64,000 bases of DNA from Candidatus Galacturonatibacter soehngenii (lineage in GTDB: Bacteria > Bacillota > Clostridia > Lachnospirales > Lachnospiraceae), in the NCBI RefSeq assembly GCF_008830185.1, contig NZ_WAGX01000005.1, positions 1,240,001-1,304,000 on the forward strand, given 5' to 3'. The notes beneath the pieces are model-generated. The model had not been told where the DNA came from, made no database searches, and worked only from the letters and a program-made list of their open reading frames with translations. The translations under genes were made by a program, and so were the position numbers. How positions within the stretch are numbered: position 1 is the first letter of the stretch; each line of letters begins with the position of its first letter. Shown piece by piece: positions 60,314 through 64,000 of the stretch.

Positions 60314-61699
60314 TTAACCAACTATAATTTTCTTTTCAGGGAAATCAATTCCTATCTTACTACTCGCTTTATTTGACAGGGCTACTACAAGAGTTATTGG
60401 ACCTATTCTTCCTAAATACATTAATACAATGATAATAAGTTTACCAAAAGGTGATAAAAACGGCGTTAAATTTCTACTTAGCCCAACCGTTGCGAGCGCA
60501 GAAACTGCCTCATACGCAACATTAAGAAATGGTGTATTTTCGGTTACACATAATAATGTAATCGCAGTAAATAACACAATCGATCCAAGTGTTACAACAA
60601 CTAAACCAAGGCGAACATTATCAGAGGCAATCTTTCGATTAAAGACCTCTGTTTCACTTCTACCTTTTGCAAAGGACATTGTGGTTAAAAGAATCATTGC
60701 AATGGTAGTCGTTTTCATTCCACCAGCTGTTCCTGCAGGAGAACCTCCAATAAACATAAGTATCATGCTAATCATAATCGAGGCATCCGTGAACTTGTCT
60801 TGTGATATCGTAAAAAATCCCGCTGTTCTTGTTGTGACAGCTTGAAACAATGAAGCCATTAATTTATTCATAAGTGGCAAGTCTTTCATGGTCATAGGAT
60901 TGTTATACTCGAATAAAAAGATAGTGAAACATCCTCCAAATATTAATATTAATGTCATAACGATTGCAATTTTGGAATGAAGTGTTAAACGAACAAAAAA
61001 ATGTCTTTTTCGAATCCTTTTATGTTTTATCTCCTTTAACGTATGAATAACATCCCACCATACGGGAAAGCCAATTCCCCCCAATATAATCAAAGCCATT
61101 GTATTAAAATTAATCCCTGCATTATTTTTGTATTTAGCAAGACTTGTCTCACCTAAAATATCCATACCCGCGTTACAAAAACTAGAAATTGCATTAAATA
61201 CAGACTTCCACAGCCCTTGTAAAAATCCAAATTCAGGAATGAAATAAATACAATAAAAAAATGCTCCAATTGCTTCAATCAATAATGTTCCTTTTACTAT
61301 TTTTTTAATTAGTTTCACCATTCCCTCCATGGTATCAAGTCCATAGGATTCACGAATGATGACTCTTTCGTTCAAAGTAATTCTGCGATTTGCCATTACT
61401 AGAAATAAGGTTACACAAGTAACAACCCCAAGACCTCCAAGTTGTATCAAAAATAGTATTACAATTTTGCCAAACAAACTCCAATGAGATGCAGTACTTA
61501 ATGTAACTAATCCAGTTACACAAACGGAGGTGGTAGCAGTAAACAAGGCATCAATAAATGCCGTAGCCTCTCCATCCACTGAAGAAACAGGCAATGTCAA
61601 TAGACCTGCTCCAATCATAATAACTCCAAAAAACCCCAATGCAACTATTTGAGTCGTACTAAATCGATACTCTTTATTGCCCGCTTTTTTTTCTAACAC
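60314..61699 (-). CDS. KtrB/TrkH-like K+ transport membrane subunit
   Basis: The protein has 461 aa with about 10 membrane segments and four selectivity-filter loops, among them ATTSVCVTGLVTL, NAISSFCNAGMDI, AVTTRTAGFFT and ALATVGLSRNLTP. The central segment FIGGSPAGTAGGMKTTT is typical of KtrB. It imports K+ with the RCK subunit. First gene of the operon ktrB-ktrA-rRNA methyltransferase. Confidence 0.93.
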   Translation of the reverse strand: MLEKKAGNKEYRFSTTQIVALGFFGVIMIGAGLLTLPVSSVDGEATAFIDALFTATTSVCVTGLVTLSTASHWSLFGKIVILFLIQLGGLGVVTCVTLFLVMANRRITLNERVIIRESYGLDTMEGMVKLIKKIVKGTLLIEAIGAFFYCIYFIPEFGFLQGLWKSVFNAISSFCNAGMDILGETSLAKYKNNAGINFNTMALIILGGIGFPVWWDVIHTLKEIKHKRIRKRHFFVRLTLHSKIAIVMTLILIFGGCFTIFLFEYNNPMTMKDLPLMNKLMASLFQAVTTRTAGFFTISQDKFTDASIMISMILMFIGGSPAGTAGGMKTTTIAMILLTTMSFAKGRSETEVFNRKIASDNVRLGLVVVTLGSIVLFTAITLLCVTENTPFLNVAYEAVSALATVGLSRNLTPFLSPFGKLIIIVLMYLGRIGPITLVVALSNKASSKIGIDFPEKKIIVG

Positions 61700-61799
61700 A
61701 ATCTTCGCCCTTCTTTACATATGGTTATTTATTTACTTATACATGGGTAATTATAATTTATACCATATCATATTACTATAGTATTTTTGTATCGAAAAA

Positions 61800-61831
61800 G
61801 ACGTATAAATTGTTAACCCAATTTACACGTC
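61800..61831 (-). terminator. Intrinsic terminator of pfkA
   Basis: GACGTGTAAATTG / CAATTTATACGTC on the minus strand followed by TTTTTCG, about 70 bp past the pfkA stop. Confidence 0.85.
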
Positions 61832-61901
61832 ATTTTACTATTCATCTATCAATATTTATTCTAAGCAAATAATGTGAATCACTTACTACTGCTTTATGAA
61901 A

Positions 61902-62876
61902 TTAAATTGCAAGTACTCTACTTACTGAGTATTCGTAATCATTAATACCTTTTTGCATTGCCAAAGCTTCATCGATATCGAAATCAACATAAGAACCATT
62001 GCGATATCCAACCACTCTGTTTGATTTTCCTTGTGCTAATAAATCTGCTGCATAAGCTCCCATTATGGATGCGGTCACTCGATCACGACAAGTAGGGCTT
62101 CCTCCACGTTGCATATGTCCAAGTATGGTTGCTCTTGTCTCAATCCCTGTTGCTGCTTCAATTCTTCTAGCCATTGCTTCTGAATGACCAATGCCTTCTG
62201 CATTAATTACAATATGATGCTTCTTTCCCTTTTTACGGTTGTTAATAATATTATTAATCAATACCTGTTCATCATGGTTGTATTTTTCTGGCAAAAGAAT
62301 GTCTTCTGCACCATTTGCAATACCACACCAAAGTGCAATATAACCTGCATCTCTACCCATAACTTCAATAATACTACATCTTTCATGAGAAGTAGATGTA
62401 TCACGTACTTTATCAATTGCTTCCATAGCAGTATTAACTGCTGTATCAAACCCAATTGTATATTCTGTACATGCTATATCAAGGTCAATGGTACCAGGAA
62501 CACCAATTGTGCTAACTCCAAGTGCCGCTAACTTTTGCGCTCCTGCAAATGATCCATCTCCACCGATAACAACAAGACCATCGATTCCATGCTTTTTACA
62601 GATTTCTGCACCTTTTTGCTGTCCTTCTGGCGTTCTAAATTCTGCACATCTTGCTGTATATAAAACGGTACCACCTCTTTGAATGGTATCTGATACACTT
62701 CTAGCATCCATGTCCACAATTTCTTCATTTAAAAGACCATTATAGCCTTTCATAATTCCTTTTACTTTTATGCCATTTGCAAGTGACTTACGTACAACTG
62801 CTCGAATCGCCGCATTCATTCCCGGTGCATCGCCGCCACTCGTTAAAACACCTATTGTCTTGATTTCTTTTGCCAT
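61902..62876 (-). CDS. pfkA: 6-phosphofructokinase
   Basis: The protein has 324 aa from the ATG at 62876 (GGGAGGTATTGAA before it); the frame is open 20 codons further upstream. ATP-dependent PFK signatures: LTSGGDAPGMNAAIRAVVRK, VIGGDGSFAGAQKLA, GVPGTIDLDIACTEYTIGFD (catalytic TIDxD). It carries out the committed step of glycolysis in the cytosol. It follows dnaE by 71 bp on the same strand, a common clostridial order. Confidence 0.96.
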   Translation of the reverse strand: MAKEIKTIGVLTSGGDAPGMNAAIRAVVRKSLANGIKVKGIMKGYNGLLNEEIVDMDARSVSDTIQRGGTVLYTARCAEFRTPEGQQKGAEICKKHGIDGLVVIGGDGSFAGAQKLAALGVSTIGVPGTIDLDIACTEYTIGFDTAVNTAMEAIDKVRDTSTSHERCSIIEVMGRDAGYIALWCGIANGAEDILLPEKYNHDEQVLINNIINNRKKGKKHHIVINAEGIGHSEAMARRIEAATGIETRATILGHMQRGGSPTCRDRVTASIMGAYAADLLAQGKSNRVVGYRNGSYVDFDIDEALAMQKGINDYEYSVSRVLAI

Positions 62877-62947
62877 TTCAATACCTCCCATATATGGTAA
62901 CTGTTCTATGTTAAAACTTTGCCAATTTATTAACATTATTCTTTATT

Positions 62948-64000
62948 CTAATTCATTTTGGTAAGGTTTTCAATATTCTTTTCTACAACTTTTACATTTT
63001 TTTCACCAAAATATTTAGCTAATTGACGAACCAAAAACGAATCAGCCTTAACATTTTTTGACGGCCCTAGCCTCTTCATCGCTTTGATATCTTCTATATA
63101 AATAACAATTCCATCATTTCCATCTGATTCCTTAATCACTTCGTATAGTTTTTCTTCCTGTTCTTGAAATAATTCCTTGTTTTCAAATTTTATCCAAAGT
63201 TCTTTATCAAGGGTATCAAATGGAATAATTCTTTCACAGATTACTTTTCCAGGCTTATCCTCCTCCGCATTTACTTTTCCTCTTACAAATACCTTGTTAT
63301 CCACAACGATATTAGAGGCGTTTCTTTCATAGTCTCTTGGAAAGATAATGACTTCCACACTTCCAACCAAATCTTCTAATGTAATAAAAGCCATCATTTT
63401 GTCATTTTTCGTATGCTTTATGGTTTTACTTGTTATCATTCCTCCAATGGTAACTGTCTTTCCATCTTCGGCCTTGATTGCATTCGTCTCTTCATCAAGT
63501 GCAAAGTCGGTGGTAAATGCAGTTATATTTCTTTTCCACACTTCTTCATATTTTTCCATCGGATGTCCACTGATATAAATACCAGTCACTTCTTTTTCAA
63601 AGGCAAGCAGTGTTTCTTTATCATATTCTCCAACATCAGGAAGCTGAATATCAAACTGCTCTTTCTCCTCCTCACTAATCATGTCAAACAAGGTCATCTG
63701 TCCTGCAACCGAATGCTTTTTATCTTGGCTAATCTGTTCCAATACCTGCACATAGATCATCATCATCTGACGCCTCGTTCCACCTAGACTATCAAGGGCA
63801 CCTGCTTTGATAAAGCTTTCAATGGTCCGTTTATTTACTTCCTTTCCAGAAAGCCTGGTAATAAAATCTTTTAAGTCTTTAAACTTACCTCGCTCTTGTC
63901 TTTCCGTAACTATTGCATCAATGACTGGACGTCCAATACTTTTAATTGCAGATAAACCATAGCGAATTGCCCCCTCGGATACGGAGAAATTTCCCTCTCC
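62948..64000 (-). CDS. dnaE: DNA polymerase III alpha subunit, C-terminal part
   Basis: This is the C-terminal 350 residues; the gene continues past the window edge and the frame is open to base 64000. A helix-hairpin region (GNFSVSEGAIRYGLSAIKSI, FITRLSGKEVNKRTIESFIK) is followed by an OB-fold domain (TIGGMITSKTIKHTKNDKMM, ITLEDLVGSVEVIIFPRDYE) and a tail. This matches the DnaE1-type replicative polymerase rather than PolC, because the exonuclease is absent from this part and the OB fold is C-terminal. Confidence 0.93.
   Translation of the reverse strand, partial: GEGNFSVSEGAIRYGLSAIKSIGRPVIDAIVTERQERGKFKDLKDFITRLSGKEVNKRTIESFIKAGALDSLGGTRRQMMMIYVQVLEQISQDKKHSVAGQMTLFDMISEEEKEQFDIQLPDVGEYDKETLLAFEKEVTGIYISGHPMEKYEEVWKRNITAFTTDFALDEETNAIKAEDGKTVTIGGMITSKTIKHTKNDKMMAFITLEDLVGSVEVIIFPRDYERNASNIVVDNKVFVRGKVNAEEDKPGKVICERIIPFDTLDKELWIKFENKELFQEQEEKLYEVIKESDGNDGIVIYIEDIKAMKRLGPSKNVKADSFLVRQLAKYFGEKNVKVVEKNIENLTKMN

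Overview
The window is low-GC Gram-positive DNA. The sporulation regulator SpoIIID with a sigma-E-like promoter, a Clo7bot-type Cys-rich peptide cluster, AgrC/LytTR signalling, a SleB/CwlJ-type wall hydrolase and the dnaE-pfkA order together point to a spore-forming clostridium, most likely Lachnospiraceae (cluster XIVa). All assignments come from reading the sequence and from memory of the families; no search was run.

Layout. (1) 1-6715: a seven-gene, minus-strand peptide-natural-product operon: acyl-carrier-like protein, unknown protein, Cys-rich precursor, radical SAM/SPASM maturase, TIGR04066-type protein, S8 peptidase and an ABC exporter cut by the window edge. (2) 6.9-8.6 kb: an IS110 element with a candidate bridge RNA, next to a broken small gene. 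(3) 8.6-14.1 kb: glycosyltransferase plus TetR, CPBP protease, lipoprotein, and an AgrC/AgrA-like pair. (4) 14.1-19.3 kb: a methyltransferase-MarR fusion with a saccharopine-dehydrogenase-like partner, a PNPOx-like protein, and a truncated chemoreceptor fused to a broken Cys-rich secreted gene.

(5) 19.3-38.1 kb: accessory DNA downstream of guaA. Three related terminators and att-like sites (about 19.35, 24.18 and 38.08 kb) suggest two integrative elements stacked at the guaA 3' end. The older one (19.35-24.18) is decayed: a Fic gene, an ISLre2 remnant, an IS3 element, an IS256 element and a cargo fragment. The newer one (24.18-38.08) carries an rdrA-rdrB RADAR defence pair, a second Fic gene, two iteron arrays that share a 32-bp period, TnpV, a RepA-like ATPase, a MobC-like protein, integrase, excisionase, an Xre repressor with four palindromic operators, and a tandem pair of paralogous proteins. 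The first of the pair keeps an R-x4-H HEPN motif and the second has lost it. The pair is the best candidate here for an undescribed defence or toxin module.

(6) 38.1-64 kb: mostly chromosomal backbone: guaA, Gfo/Idh oxidoreductase plus MATE exporter, spoIIID, a secreted FKBP/trigger-factor-like lipoprotein, a cardiolipin synthase/transglutaminase/HD-GYP operon, an IS1182-like remnant, a LacI-controlled sucrose/fructoside operon (two permeases, binding protein, fructokinase, GH32 hydrolase, no ATPase), a DUF4397 protein, an SH3/cell-wall hydrolase, a KtrAB-like K+ uptake operon with an rRNA methyltransferase, pfkA and the 3' part of dnaE.
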